Of a stretch of DNA of 64,000 bases, positions 37,709-46,641 are shown in pieces. How positions within the stretch are numbered: position 1 is the stretch's first letter; each line of letters begins with the position of its first letter. Source of the DNA: Gilliamella sp. ESL0405 (GTDB lineage Bacteria > Pseudomonadota > Gammaproteobacteria > Enterobacterales > Orbaceae); the NCBI RefSeq assembly GCF_019469205.1, contig NZ_CP048265.1:1054001-1118000 (forward strand). The letters run 5' to 3'. Below the pieces are notes generated by a model that was given only the letters and a program-made list of their open reading frames with translations, had not been told where the DNA came from and did no database searches. Made by a program: the position numbers and the translations under genes.

Positions 37709-39631
37709 ATGAATCCTAATAGCACCAGAAAGCTATGGGTGTTACATGGTGAGGCAAAGCAACTAATTAACCAATTAAGTAACACAATCGATAAGCATCA
37801 AGGCGATTGGATAACAGTTACTGCGCAGTCCGGCTTGCCCGATTATCTCCCGAATATTGTTGAGCCAACTAAAACCAAAGCTTTGCTCGGTCAACAATAT
37901 TTGCATGCCATTTTTGATGCCACCGAAGCATTTAATCTTGATGCTTTTGCTATGTTGGTTGGTACACTGGTGAAAGGCAGTGTATTAATATTACTGTTAC
38001 CGCAGAATTTTAATGATTGGCAAGATCAGGACAGTTTACGGTGGAATGAAAGTTGCTTACCTATTGGTGTGCCTAACTTTGTTGCGCATTTGCAACAAAC
38101 GTTAGCTGAGTTTGCCGGCTTTCTCAGTCAAGATTTTCCACCAATAGATACGCTCGCAATTGACGTGTCTGAGCAGCAAAAAGTACTCACACAGCTTTTA
38201 GAGAGTGATAAACGCATTAATGTTTTGCTTGCTAAAAGAGGGCGTGGCAAATCCGCTTTAGCCGGTCTATTTAGCCATCATCAACCTTGTCAAGTAACTG
38301 CTCCAAACAAGGGTGCGCTGGCCACTTTTTTTGAATTTGCTAAGCCCGATATCCGGTTTGATGCGCCCGATGACTTAATTGAAAACGCTACCGAACTGGT
38401 AGCCGATTACTTGATTATTGACGAAGCTGCCATGATCCCATTACCGATGCTCGACAAATTACTAAATTTAGCATTAGCGCAAAATCGTCGGGTATTATTA
38501 ACCACCACCGTTGAAGGCTATGAAGGTACCGGTCAGGGTTTTTTACTAAAACTTTTACACGATAAATCCTATCAAATTTTTGCGCTTAACACGCCAATTC
38601 GCTGGCAAGCTGGGGATGTGGTTGAGCAATTTACCGATCGTCTATTACTAAACGGTGGCTTGAGCCAAGCAGATTCTTCACCTAGCTATTCACAATCAGT
38701 GAGTTACTCAAAGGTAAATAGATCGAATATTAGCCTATTAAGGTCGATCTTTTATTTGTTAAAAATGGCGCATTATCAAACCACATTAATCGATTTAAGG
38801 CGCCTGTTTGATGCGCAAAACTTAAGCGTATTTCAAGCTACTATGGCTGATAAAACCATTGCCGCCGCTGTCACCATTGATGAGGGTAATTTGCCCGATG
38901 AGCTGATCGAACAAGTATGGCAAGGTAGCCGTCGACCTAAAGGTAATTTAGTGGCGCAATCCTTAGTTGCTCATGCCGGTGAAAAACAAGCCGGTCAGTT
39001 ACACTCTTTAAGGATTAATCGTATCGTGGTTGCCAGTGATTATCGTCGACAACATATTGCCAGGCAATTAATCGAAACGATTATGGCAAAAGCAATCAAT
39101 CAGCATCATGATTTTTTATCTGTAAGCTTTGCCTACAGTGAAGAAAATTATCGGTTTTGGCTAGCTTGTGGTTTTACGCCAGTCCATATTGCGAGCCATA
39201 AACAAGCCAGTAGTGGTAGTTACTCTGTTATGGCATTGCGACCTTTGACCGAACAAGGGCAGGCATTAACTGACAAATTACAGCGAAAACTTGCCCGCAA
39301 TGCGTTTTGGCTTAAAAATATTATCGATTTACCTTTTGATACAATGTTAAACATCGATGATAACCAACATTTATCAATACAAGATATAGATGAACTTTAT
39401 GGATTTTGCTGCTATCATCGTCCTTTTCAAGCAACTTATGCTGCACTTTGCCGATTATGTCAGCACCATGAGCAACAATTACCCTTAGTAAAATTAACCA
39501 TTTTAAAAACGTTACTGCAAAATCCTCAAAGTGAGCAACAAGTGATAAAACAGTATCACTTAACCGGCCGAAATGACTTAATGAAGGCGATTAAGCAAGA
39601 AGTTAAACAGTGCCTTAAATCATTATCTTAA
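37709..39631 (+). CDS. tmcA: tRNA(Met) cytidine acetyltransferase
   Basis: Makes N4-acetylcytidine at the wobble position of elongator tRNA-Met, using acetyl-CoA and ATP. 640 residues (E. coli 671). Order: N-terminal DUF1726-like domain; RecA-like ATPase with Walker A AKRGRGKSAL (about 175-184) and DEAAMIPLPML; GNAT acetyltransferase with LRINRIVVASDYRRQHIARQLIE; and C-terminal tRNA-binding region (FCCYHRPFQATYAALCRL). Third gene of the tight purC-yeaL-tmcA unit. Confidence 0.95.
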   Translation: MNPNSTRKLWVLHGEAKQLINQLSNTIDKHQGDWITVTAQSGLPDYLPNIVEPTKTKALLGQQYLHAIFDATEAFNLDAFAMLVGTLVKGSVLILLLPQNFNDWQDQDSLRWNESCLPIGVPNFVAHLQQTLAEFAGFLSQDFPPIDTLAIDVSEQQKVLTQLLESDKRINVLLAKRGRGKSALAGLFSHHQPCQVTAPNKGALATFFEFAKPDIRFDAPDDLIENATELVADYLIIDEAAMIPLPMLDKLLNLALAQNRRVLLTTTVEGYEGTGQGFLLKLLHDKSYQIFALNTPIRWQAGDVVEQFTDRLLLNGGLSQADSSPSYSQSVSYSKVNRSNISLLRSIFYLLKMAHYQTTLIDLRRLFDAQNLSVFQATMADKTIAAAVTIDEGNLPDELIEQVWQGSRRPKGNLVAQSLVAHAGEKQAGQLHSLRINRIVVASDYRRQHIARQLIETIMAKAINQHHDFLSVSFAYSEENYRFWLACGFTPVHIASHKQASSGSYSVMALRPLTEQGQALTDKLQRKLARNAFWLKNIIDLPFDTMLNIDDNQHLSIQDIDELYGFCCYHRPFQATYAALCRLCQHHEQQLPLVKLTILKTLLQNPQSEQQVIKQYHLTGRNDLMKAIKQEVKQCLKSLS

Positions 39632-39725
39632 ACTATTTAAACGTGAATTAAATGACCACAGTGTTATCACTGATCGTTTTAATATAACTATTTTCGGCAC
39701 TAAATTTAAATTAAAGGAACTGAAT

Positions 39726-40544
39726 GTGAATTCAAACAAACTAGAAGATAAAAATGACAATCGACATTTTAATCAACCTCAATTACATAGAAAATCGGGG
39801 TTTGATTATTTTATGCAAGGTTGGTCTTTGGCGTTTAGTCCCGGTATTAAGCGCTATGTTTTTTTACCGCTGATTGCAAATATTGTGATTATGTCAGCGC
39901 TATTTTATTGGTTTTTCACCTCGATTACCGGCTTTGTGGATTGGGGATTATCTTTCGTACCTAGCTGGCTGCATTGGCTCGGCTACATTATCGGTTTTAT
40001 TGTGATTATAATGCTGGTGATACTCTTTTGTTACTTTTTCAGTACCGTAGCCAACCTGATTGCTGCGCCATTTAATGGTTTGCTTGCTGAGCAAGTTGAA
40101 GCGCAATTAACCGGTATTACATCCCCCGATACCTCGTGGTTAAGTTTAATCAAAGATCTACCTAGGATTTTTCGTCGTGAACTGCAAAAATTAGGTTATT
40201 ATTTACTGTGGGCAATTCCAATTCTACTTAGCTATTTTATTCCGGTTTTTGGGCAATCGGTAACGCCGGTGATCTGGTTTTTATTTACCGCATGGCAAGT
40301 TAATATCCAATATGCTGATTATGCATTTGATAATCATAAGATCACCTTTGACCGAATGCGACAACTACTTCGACAAGACCGTGCAGATAATTTAATCTTT
40401 GGCAGTTTAGTCAGCCTTTTTACCATGGTGCCATTGTTAAATTTAATTATTATGCCAATTGCTGTTTGTGGTTCGACAGCAATGTGGGTCGATCGTTATC
40501 GTCATCCGGCGCTGTTTTCAAGCAATAAGGAAGATTTTCGCTAA
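39726..40544 (+). CDS. cysZ: Sulfate transporter CysZ (GTG start)
   Basis: Inner-membrane protein for sulfate uptake. It starts with GTG, preceded by AAAGGAACTGAAT; an overlapping ATG at 39724 is out of frame and runs into a stop at once. The sequence matches E. coli CysZ in SGFDYFMQGWSLAFSPGIKRYVFLPL, YFFSTVANLIAAPFNGLLAEQVEAQLTG and SLFTMVPLLNLIIMPIAVCGSTAMWVDRYR. 272 residues against about 253, the extra at the N-terminus. Hydrophobic regions at about 45-65, 80-110, 155-190 and 225-250. In E. coli it precedes cysK; here it stands between tmcA and ypfN. Confidence 0.93.
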   Translation: MNSNKLEDKNDNRHFNQPQLHRKSGFDYFMQGWSLAFSPGIKRYVFLPLIANIVIMSALFYWFFTSITGFVDWGLSFVPSWLHWLGYIIGFIVIIMLVILFCYFFSTVANLIAAPFNGLLAEQVEAQLTGITSPDTSWLSLIKDLPRIFRRELQKLGYYLLWAIPILLSYFIPVFGQSVTPVIWFLFTAWQVNIQYADYAFDNHKITFDRMRQLLRQDRADNLIFGSLVSLFTMVPLLNLIIMPIAVCGSTAMWVDRYRHPALFSSNKEDFR

Positions 40545-40549
40545 ACGTA

Positions 40550-40741
40550 TTAATTTTTATGCGGTTTATTGTTTGACGGCCAATCATCGTCATCATCATC
40601 TTGATAAGGGATAGGTTTTATCCCTTTCTTTTTTTCAAGATAGTGTTTATAGCTAAGTTTGTTTAACGCTTTAATGGTGTTAATAAAGATACCAATTAAG
40701 ATGATTAAAATAATCCACCAATAATCTTTTAGCCATTCCAT
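40550..40741 (-). CDS. ypfN: UPF0370 family small membrane protein YpfN
   Basis: 63 residues from the ATG at 40741, which has an excellent AAGGAGATAAC site; the open frame's 8 earlier codons are not needed. Starts MEWLKDYWWIILIILIGIFINTIKALNKL (one membrane segment) and ends in an acidic DDDDDDWPSNNKP tail, as in E. coli YpfN. Function unknown. Convergent with cysZ, with a 5-base gap, and upstream of dapE's 3' end, keeping the enteric dapE-ypfN neighbourhood. Confidence 0.9.
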   Translation of the reverse strand: MEWLKDYWWIILIILIGIFINTIKALNKLSYKHYLEKKKGIKPIPYQDDDDDDWPSNNKPHKN

Positions 40742-40837
40742 GTTATCTCCTTTTGCAAAGGTCATGTGCTTGATATCAAGCGGAGTGATAAACTACCGCT
40801 TTATGATCAGTTTAAAAACGCTGAAATTAAATAGCTG

Positions 40838-41977
40838 TTAGGTCAATAATAACTGTTCAAGTATGTTTTGATAGATAGCAGTTAAAGTAATGATATCCTG
40901 ACAATTAGCATTTTCATTGACTTTATGAATGGTTTTATTAAGCACGCCTAATTCGATAACCTGACATCCCATTTTGGCAATAAAACGGCCGTCCGATGTG
41001 CCACCACTGGTCGATAATTGTGTGTCAATTTGAGTAAATTGTTTAATTGCTTTCGCCGCAGCGTTAGTTAATTCACCTTGTGGTGTTAAAAATGGGTGAC
41101 CCGATAGTCGCCAAGTTAAGGTATAGTTCAAATGGTGTTTTTGTAAAATTTGCTCAACACGAGATTTGATGATGTCATCAGTCAGTTCACTACTATAACG
41201 AAAATTAAATTGTACAGACAACTCACCGGGAACAACATTTTCTGCACCTGTTCCACCATTGATATTAGCTACTTGCATGGTAGTTTGCGGAAAATATTGA
41301 TTGCCGTTATCCCAAACTGTGGTAACAAGTTCATGTAAAGCTGGTGCAAAACGGTGTACCGGGTTATCAGCAAGGTGAGGATAGGCAACGTGGCCTTGAA
41401 TACCGTGTACCACTAAATTGGCTGTTAATGAGCCTCGACGACCATTTTTGATTTGATCACCCAGCACACTATCACTTGACGGCTCGCCAACGATACAATA
41501 ATCCACTCGTTCGTGTCGTTTCATTAATAAATCCACAACTTTAGTGGTTCCGTCGGTGGCATCGGCCTCTTCATCAGAAGTCAGTAAAAAAGCAACACAG
41601 CCACTATGGTTAGGGTACTTTTTAACAAACGCTTCAGCGGCACACACCATGGCGGCAACGCCGCTTTTCATATCCGAAGCGCCGCGCCCGTAAAGTACGC
41701 CATTTTGATCTATGGTCGGTTCAAAAGGTGGGTATTGCCATTTACTTTCGTCGCCCGCTGGCACAACATCGGTATGACCGGCAAACATCAACGTTTTAGC
41801 CTGACGATCACCATGATAAGCCCATAAATTTTTCGTCTGGCCGATATTGACTTCTTCAATCGTAAATCCCAGCGGTTTTAATCGTTCGATAATGATTTTC
41901 TGACAATTTTTATCATCAGGGCTTATCGATTTTTCGGCAATCAGTGCTTTAGTTAAGGCAATAACAGATTCATTCAT
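40838..41977 (-). CDS. dapE: Succinyl-diaminopimelate desuccinylase
   Basis: Zinc enzyme of the lysine/diaminopimelate pathway, M20 peptidase family. Metal ligands are in [35 protein letters not shown] and the late H of [11 protein letters not shown]. The ATG at 41977 has GAGA upstream and gives 379 residues (E. coli 375); the frame runs 11 codons further to 42010, which would reach into the yffB end. Operonic with yffB, 13 bases after its stop. Together with dapA this window carries two steps of one pathway. Confidence 0.95.
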   Translation of the reverse strand: MNESVIALTKALIAEKSISPDDKNCQKIIIERLKPLGFTIEEVNIGQTKNLWAYHGDRQAKTLMFAGHTDVVPAGDESKWQYPPFEPTIDQNGVLYGRGASDMKSGVAAMVCAAEAFVKKYPNHSGCVAFLLTSDEEADATDGTTKVVDLLMKRHERVDYCIVGEPSSDSVLGDQIKNGRRGSLTANLVVHGIQGHVAYPHLADNPVHRFAPALHELVTTVWDNGNQYFPQTTMQVANINGGTGAENVVPGELSVQFNFRYSSELTDDIIKSRVEQILQKHHLNYTLTWRLSGHPFLTPQGELTNAAAKAIKQFTQIDTQLSTSGGTSDGRFIAKMGCQVIELGVLNKTIHKVNENANCQDIITLTAIYQNILEQLLLT

Positions 41978-41990
41978 GGTGATCTCAATC

Positions 41991-42347
41991 TTATTTTGGT
42001 TGGCTGACAAATTGTGAATAACTTTCGTCGGAAAATCCTAACAACGCTCGTTGCCCATTTATCAATAAAGGGCGTTTTAAAATCGAAGGATTGTCTAACA
42101 TAATTTTAATGGCTGCTTGTTCGTTATCTATTTTTGCTCGAACGGACTCATCAAGTTTACGCCATGTTGTGCCACGGGTATTAAGCAAACTTTGCCAATC
42201 GACTAATTTCAGAAAAGATTGTAAAAGCTCTGCCGAAAGGCCGTCTGTTTTGTAGTTATGAAATTGATAATCAATCTGATGTTCATCTAACCAAGTAAAG
42301 GCTTTTTTCATGGTATTACAATTTTTAATACCGTAGATTTTATACAT
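41991..42347 (-). CDS. yffB: ArsC/Spx family protein YffB
   Basis: 118 residues, the same as E. coli YffB, thioredoxin-like ArsC fold. Starts [37 protein letters not shown] with a single N-terminal cysteine C10, and has the [17 protein letters not shown] segment near the end. Thought to act as a glutathione-dependent thiol reductase rather than a true arsenate reductase. First gene of yffB-dapE. Confidence 0.92.
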   Translation of the reverse strand: MYKIYGIKNCNTMKKAFTWLDEHQIDYQFHNYKTDGLSAELLQSFLKLVDWQSLLNTRGTTWRKLDESVRAKIDNEQAAIKIMLDNPSILKRPLLINGQRALLGFSDESYSQFVSQPK

Positions 42348-42685
42348 AAAAATAGTTCCAAATAGGCGAAGAATAAAATGATTATAACAGTTAACAGCTT
42401 AACACAGCAATGAAGATAATTAACCTATTTAGCGGTTTACGCTTTTGATTGATAATCAATTTATTGGCTCAACTAAGCTAATTCTTAGTATGGTGGAAAC
42501 AGCTAGTAATAAGTAAAAATCAGGGTGATTTTTAAACGACAAGTATTAGCAGAAAAGTAAAATTAGCCTATCGATCCATTTAGTAAAAAAATTATTAAAA
42601 ATTGATGTTTTTTCACCATTATACTGACAATCATTTCCATTTTTTTAATATTGCCTTTATTTTTTTCTCATTAGATGTGTATTAA

Positions 42686-42707
42686 TATTGCGAATCGTTC
42701 GCATTAT
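42686..42707 (+). promoter_or_regulatory. Fur box upstream of feoABC
   Basis: TGCGAATCGTTCGCA (42689-42703) is a perfect 6-3-6 inverted repeat flanked by AT and TTAT, fitting the Fur pattern TGxxAATxxTTxxCA. It is 45 bases before the feoA start. A second, weaker ACAATCATTTCCATT site is at about 42627-42641. The remainder of the 42348-42747 gap holds nothing else I can name. Confidence 0.8.
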
Positions 42708-42747
42708 TAAATAGATCTTTCAAAATCGAATCAACCTAGGAAATTTA

Positions 42748-42990
42748 ATGTCTGTCCTAACACTCAATCACCTCGCTATAGGTCAAGAGGCGGTTATCTA
42801 TCGGCTTTTGCCGGATTGTTCTCCTTTTCGTCGTAAACTACTCGCTATGGGGATCACACCCGGTTGTAAAGTAACCGTAGTACGTATAGCGCCGCTGGGT
42901 GATCCTATCGAAATTAAAATACGAGGATTTTTTCTTTGCCTACGTCGGCTTGAAGCATCATCAATTCAAGTTCAGGAGATTAAACCATGA
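42748..42990 (+). CDS. feoA: Ferrous iron transport protein A
   Basis: 80 residues with an SH3-like FeoA fold: LNHLAIGQEAVIYRLLPDCSPFRRKLLAMGITPGCKVTVVRIAPLGDPIEIKIRGFFLCLRRLEAS, with the conserved LLAMGITPG turn. Cytosolic partner of FeoB. The ATGA overlap with feoB couples their translation. Under a Fur box, so repressed by iron. Confidence 0.96.
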   Translation: MSVLTLNHLAIGQEAVIYRLLPDCSPFRRKLLAMGITPGCKVTVVRIAPLGDPIEIKIRGFFLCLRRLEASSIQVQEIKP

Positions 42991-45311
42991 AGGTGGCACT
43001 GATAGGCAATCCTAATAGCGGTAAAACCACACTATTTAATTTACTCACCGGCGCCAAACAGCGAGTAGGTAATTGGCCTGGGGTCACTGTTGAGCGTAAA
43101 AGTGGGATATTAACGATTGAAAATCAACAATATGAGATTATTGATCTTCCCGGTACTTATTCGATTGAAACTGATCCACAGCGTGTTTCGCAAGATGAGT
43201 TAATCGCCCGTGAATTTGTATTAACAAATCAAGACAGTGTGATCGTTAATATTATTGATGTAACAAATTTGCAGCGTAGTTTATATCTCACCATGCAGCT
43301 AATAGATTTACAAGTTCCTATGTTGGTTGTGCTTAATATGACCGATGCGCTTAAGGCTATGGGTGAGTCAATTAATATTGGAAAATTATCAGATTTGCTG
43401 GGCTGTCCGGTTGTGGCTATCTCATCGAAACGTAAAACGGGTATTGATTTACTTCATTCACTCATAAAAAAAATGGTTAACACCCGACAAGTGGCAAAAC
43501 CAACGATCGATACGTTAGGTGACGAGCAACATAGCATTATCAACCGTTTTATTAGTCAATTACCCGATAAGAGTATTGTGCACCAGTTTAATCGCTGGCA
43601 ACTTATCGATGCGTTATTAGATAGTGCGCATTATGCGTTAAATGATTATGAAAATGAAAAGCTTGAAAACTGCCGACATTCACTATCAGCATGGTGCGAT
43701 AATCAAATCGATGTGGCGTTAGCCAGTGCTCGTTATGAAACTATCGATTGGTTATGTAAATCCGTGATTGATAAACCGCGGGAGCTAAGTATCAGCTTTA
43801 CTGAAAAACTCGATAAATGGGTTTTAGGGCGACTAAGTGGCATTCCGTTTTTTCTCTTTGCGATGTACGCCATGTTTTTTGTTGCGATCAATTTTGGCTC
43901 CGTGTTTATCGACTTTTTCGAAGGGGTATTTACAACAATCTTTGTTGGTGGCGTCTCTTATTTACTCCACTCAATTAATGCTCCGTTGTGGTTAAATGTG
44001 CTATTGGCTGACGGTATTGGTACCGGCATTACCACTGTCTCGACCTTTGTGCCGGTTATTGCTGCCATGTTTTTTGTCCTCTCTTTTTTAGAAGACAGTG
44101 GTTATTTAGCTCGCGCCGCATTGATTGTCGATCGGGCTATGCGAGCTATCGGGTTACCGGGTAAAGCTTTTGTACCGATGTTAGTTGGCTTTGGCTGTGG
44201 TGTACCGGCCATTATGGGCACACGAACGCTGGAAAGCACTCGTGACCGCATTATGTCAATTTGCATGATCCCTTTTATGTCCTGTGGTGCTCGTTTACCG
44301 GTTTATACCCTGTTTGCTGTTATCTTTTTTCCGCATTATGCATCAACCGTGGTATTTATTTTATATTTACTGGGCATTGTGGTAGCGATTATTACGGGAT
44401 TTATTCTAAAAATTACTTTATTAAAAGGCGAATTAACCCCTTTTATTATGGAAATGCCGGTCTATCGAATACCCACCTTAAGCAGTATGCTGAAATTAAC
44501 CTGGCAACGCCTTAAGGGGTTTATGGTGCGGGCTGGTAAAGCGATTGTGATTATGGTTACGGTGCTTAGCGTGCTCAATTCATGGGGGACAGATAACGCA
44601 TTTGGTCATCAAAATTCTGATAATTCGGTGCTATCACTAATCGGTAAAAAGGTCACACCGGTATTTGAACCTATGGGGATTGATAAGCAAAACTGGCCGG
44701 CAACTGTGGGTATTTTTACCGGGGTATTTGCTAAAGAAGCTGTTATTGCAACACTCAATTCACTCTATTCAATGGATAGTGAGGATAGCGATGTCGACCA
44801 ATATGACTTTGTTGGTGGCATTAAATCGGCTGTGGCAACAATACCGGAAAATTTGAGCCATTTGTCTGATGCACTTGTCGATCCGTTAGGACTGACAACG
44901 GTAGATCAAGATCTGGAGAGTATTGAAAATAATTTAGATGTCAATTTGCAAACCGTTTCAAAAATCAAATTGTCATTTGTCAGCGCAACTTCAGCAATGG
45001 CTTATCTCATTTTTATTTTACTTTATACCCCTTGTGCCGCTGCGTTAGGGGCGGTTTATCGTGAAGCGGGTAGCAAATGGATGCTGTTTATTGCAAGTTG
45101 GACATTTATTATTGGGTGGTTGATTGCGACCATGTTTTATCAATGTACTTTGTTAGGGCAAACCAATTCTGCCATTTACTGGTTGATTGGTTGTGGTTTA
45201 TTTATCGGCATTTTATTGGCGTGCTTGCGTAAGTTAGGTCAGTTAGCGCTATTTAATCATTTGGCATTACCAAAATGCCCGACAACAAAAGATACCGGTT
45301 GTTGTAACTAG
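42987..45311 (+). CDS. feoB: Ferrous iron transporter FeoB
   Basis: Main Fe(II) permease, 774 residues (E. coli 773). N-terminal G domain with G1 GNPNSGKTTL (8-17), G3 DLPGTYSIE, G4 NMTD and G5 SSKR, followed by the GDI helices. The membrane domain begins around residue 290 and contains the cysteine/Gate motifs LVGFGCGVPAIMGTRTLES and MIPFMSCGARLPVY, each with a conserved Cys. It ends with two cysteines (TGCCN). Overlaps feoA by four bases. Confidence 0.97.
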   Translation: MKVALIGNPNSGKTTLFNLLTGAKQRVGNWPGVTVERKSGILTIENQQYEIIDLPGTYSIETDPQRVSQDELIAREFVLTNQDSVIVNIIDVTNLQRSLYLTMQLIDLQVPMLVVLNMTDALKAMGESINIGKLSDLLGCPVVAISSKRKTGIDLLHSLIKKMVNTRQVAKPTIDTLGDEQHSIINRFISQLPDKSIVHQFNRWQLIDALLDSAHYALNDYENEKLENCRHSLSAWCDNQIDVALASARYETIDWLCKSVIDKPRELSISFTEKLDKWVLGRLSGIPFFLFAMYAMFFVAINFGSVFIDFFEGVFTTIFVGGVSYLLHSINAPLWLNVLLADGIGTGITTVSTFVPVIAAMFFVLSFLEDSGYLARAALIVDRAMRAIGLPGKAFVPMLVGFGCGVPAIMGTRTLESTRDRIMSICMIPFMSCGARLPVYTLFAVIFFPHYASTVVFILYLLGIVVAIITGFILKITLLKGELTPFIMEMPVYRIPTLSSMLKLTWQRLKGFMVRAGKAIVIMVTVLSVLNSWGTDNAFGHQNSDNSVLSLIGKKVTPVFEPMGIDKQNWPATVGIFTGVFAKEAVIATLNSLYSMDSEDSDVDQYDFVGGIKSAVATIPENLSHLSDALVDPLGLTTVDQDLESIENNLDVNLQTVSKIKLSFVSATSAMAYLIFILLYTPCAAALGAVYREAGSKWMLFIASWTFIIGWLIATMFYQCTLLGQTNSAIYWLIGCGLFIGILLACLRKLGQLALFNHLALPKCPTTKDTGCCN

Positions 45312-45337
45312 TTTTCTCAAATTAATGTCATAAAAGG

Positions 45338-45362
45338 GAGCGCAATAATTAAGATATTGCGC
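45338..45362 (+). terminator. Hairpin between feoB and feoC
   Basis: AGCGCAATA and TATTGCGCT form a 9-bp stem with a 7-nt loop, 12 bases before the feoC start and so over or just before its ribosome site. It may reduce feoC expression relative to feoAB. Confidence 0.55.
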
Positions 45363-45373
45363 TTTAAGTAAGT

Positions 45374-45625
45374 ATGTTAATAACCTCAATTCGTGATTAT
45401 GTTCAGTTAAAAGGGCGGGTGAGCTTGCAAGATATTGCCCGTCATTTTCGCTTACCGGAAAGCGCGGTAAGCCAAATGCTCAGCTTTTGGGTCAATAAAG
45501 GTATCATCAGTGTTATGACCAACGAAACTAACACAGTCTGTCAATCAACCAAATGTAGCACTTGTGTCGGGTGTGATTTACTATCCCAACCGATTTATAG
45601 CTGGATTCTACCGCCAGCAAGCTAA
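45374..45625 (+). CDS. feoC: FeoC-like iron-sulfur winged-helix protein
   Basis: 83 residues: a winged-helix part (MLITSIRDYVQLKGRVSLQDIARHFRLPESAVSQMLSFWVNKGIISV) and four cysteines, C56, C61, C64 and C67 (CX4CX2CX2C), which bind a [4Fe-4S] cluster in relatives. FeoC protects FeoB from proteolysis or tunes it. Third gene of the Feo operon, separated by 62 bases and a hairpin. No clear Shine-Dalgarno site is seen. Confidence 0.9.
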   Translation: MLITSIRDYVQLKGRVSLQDIARHFRLPESAVSQMLSFWVNKGIISVMTNETNTVCQSTKCSTCVGCDLLSQPIYSWILPPAS

Positions 45626-45773
45626 CGGATATTGCGACAATCGATTGCGCTTGATTTATATCAGTTCAATCTATTAGCTTATCATTGCTCAATAACCAAA
45701 CATTGTTTTTACCCTAATCATTACGCTTGTCTCTTTTAATCAAATGTTTTGTGTTGTAACCTTTGAATAATTC

Positions 45774-45816
45774 TTGTCAAGAAGTTTCAGAAAATACCTA
45801 CGTTTAAGTATAAAAT
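45774..45816 (+). repeat. 43-nt dispersed intergenic element, copy C
   Basis: TTGTCAAGAAGTTTCAGAAA, ATACCT, ACGTTTAAGTATAAAAT. Same length and register as the copies at 25253 and 33779. A second TATAAAAT follows at about 45828 and leads into TGGCGG. It lies within the 336-base gap before the isomerase gene. Confidence 0.75.
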
Positions 45817-45928
45817 CATTTTTTATGTATAAAATGGCGGTTTGTTTCCTTAAAAAAAAATTCTATTTTCGAGACTTATGTCACATAACTGAATTTATTT
45901 ATATCGAAAAATAACAAATGATATTAAT

Positions 45929-45944
45929 ATGAACTTATGTTCAT
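45929..45944. promoter_or_regulatory. Inverted repeat, candidate operator for the isomerase gene
   Basis: ATGAAC, TTAT, GTTCAT is a perfect 6-bp inverted repeat 30 bases before the isomerase start codon, at a position suited to a repressor. No regulator gene is adjacent. Confidence 0.4.
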
Positions 45945-45973
45945 TTTTCGTGATTTAAGGAGTGGGAATTAAT

Positions 45974-46429
45974 ATGAAAACTATCGCAATCGGCGCGGAT
46001 GATGCCGCTTTTGAGTTCAGAAATAGTATTGTTGAATATTTGACTAAACAAGGGATTGAAACGGTTGATTATAGCAGTGATAAACAGCCAACAAATCCTT
46101 TATATCCCGATGTGGCTAATGCTGTTGCTTGTTCAATAAAAGAGGGTAAGCATGAACGTGGGATTTTAATTTGTGGTACAGGGATTGGGGTTGCGATCGC
46201 CGCCAATAAAGTACCGGGAATTCGAGCCGCTCAGTGCCATGATGTCTTTTCTGCTGAACGAGCAAGAAAGAGTAACAATGCCCAGATTATGACCATGGGT
46301 GCCAGAGTCATTGGCGTTGAACTGGCCAAAAAACTGGTACAAGCATGGCTAGAATCAGAGTTTGAGGGCGGGGGTTCAACACCTAAAGTTGAACGTATTA
46401 ATTATTATGATGAATTATATAGCAAATAA
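45974..46429 (+). CDS. RpiB/LacA/LacB family sugar-phosphate isomerase
   Basis: 151 residues from ATG at 45974 (AAGGAG upstream; an in-frame GTG at 45962 overlaps that site). The family active-site cysteine is C67 in ILICGTGIGVAIAANK. E. coli RpiB has Asp-His after the first strand (GCDH) and His99, proposed to open the ribose ring; here these are D9-D10 (GADDAAFEFR) and S100 (ARKSNNAQ). Loss of both histidines argues against ordinary ribose-5-phosphate isomerisation and fits substrates that stay open-chain, such as erythrulose-4-phosphate, as in DerI-type enzymes (inference). talB and tkt, which both use erythrose-4-phosphate, follow. Confidence 0.8.
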   Translation: MKTIAIGADDAAFEFRNSIVEYLTKQGIETVDYSSDKQPTNPLYPDVANAVACSIKEGKHERGILICGTGIGVAIAANKVPGIRAAQCHDVFSAERARKSNNAQIMTMGARVIGVELAKKLVQAWLESEFEGGGSTPKVERINYYDELYSK

Positions 46430-46452
46430 CCTTGAATAACTGTTTTATTCAA

Positions 46453-46559
46453 TAATTATGCCGCCAAAACTAGGAGAATAATATCACTCAACGTTGATAT
46501 TAGCCGTTGTTTTCAATCTGTTTTTAATCGTTTTTTGTTGTAAAATGGCGGCATAATTA
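46453..46559. repeat. Nested inverted repeats between the isomerase gene and talB
   Basis: TAATTATGCCGCCA (46453-46466) is perfectly inverted as TGGCGGCATAATTA (46546-46559). Inside lies AATATCA (46480-46486) with TGATATT (46495-46501) around CTCAACGT. The outer arm shares TAAAATGGCGG with the isomerase leader at about 45831. Confidence 0.6.
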
Positions 46560-46641
46560 ACGGCTTGAACAGTCGTTTTATTATAGAAAAAATGCTATTA
46601 TAATCGTGTTTAACACCTAAAGTTCTAGAGGATACAGAAGT

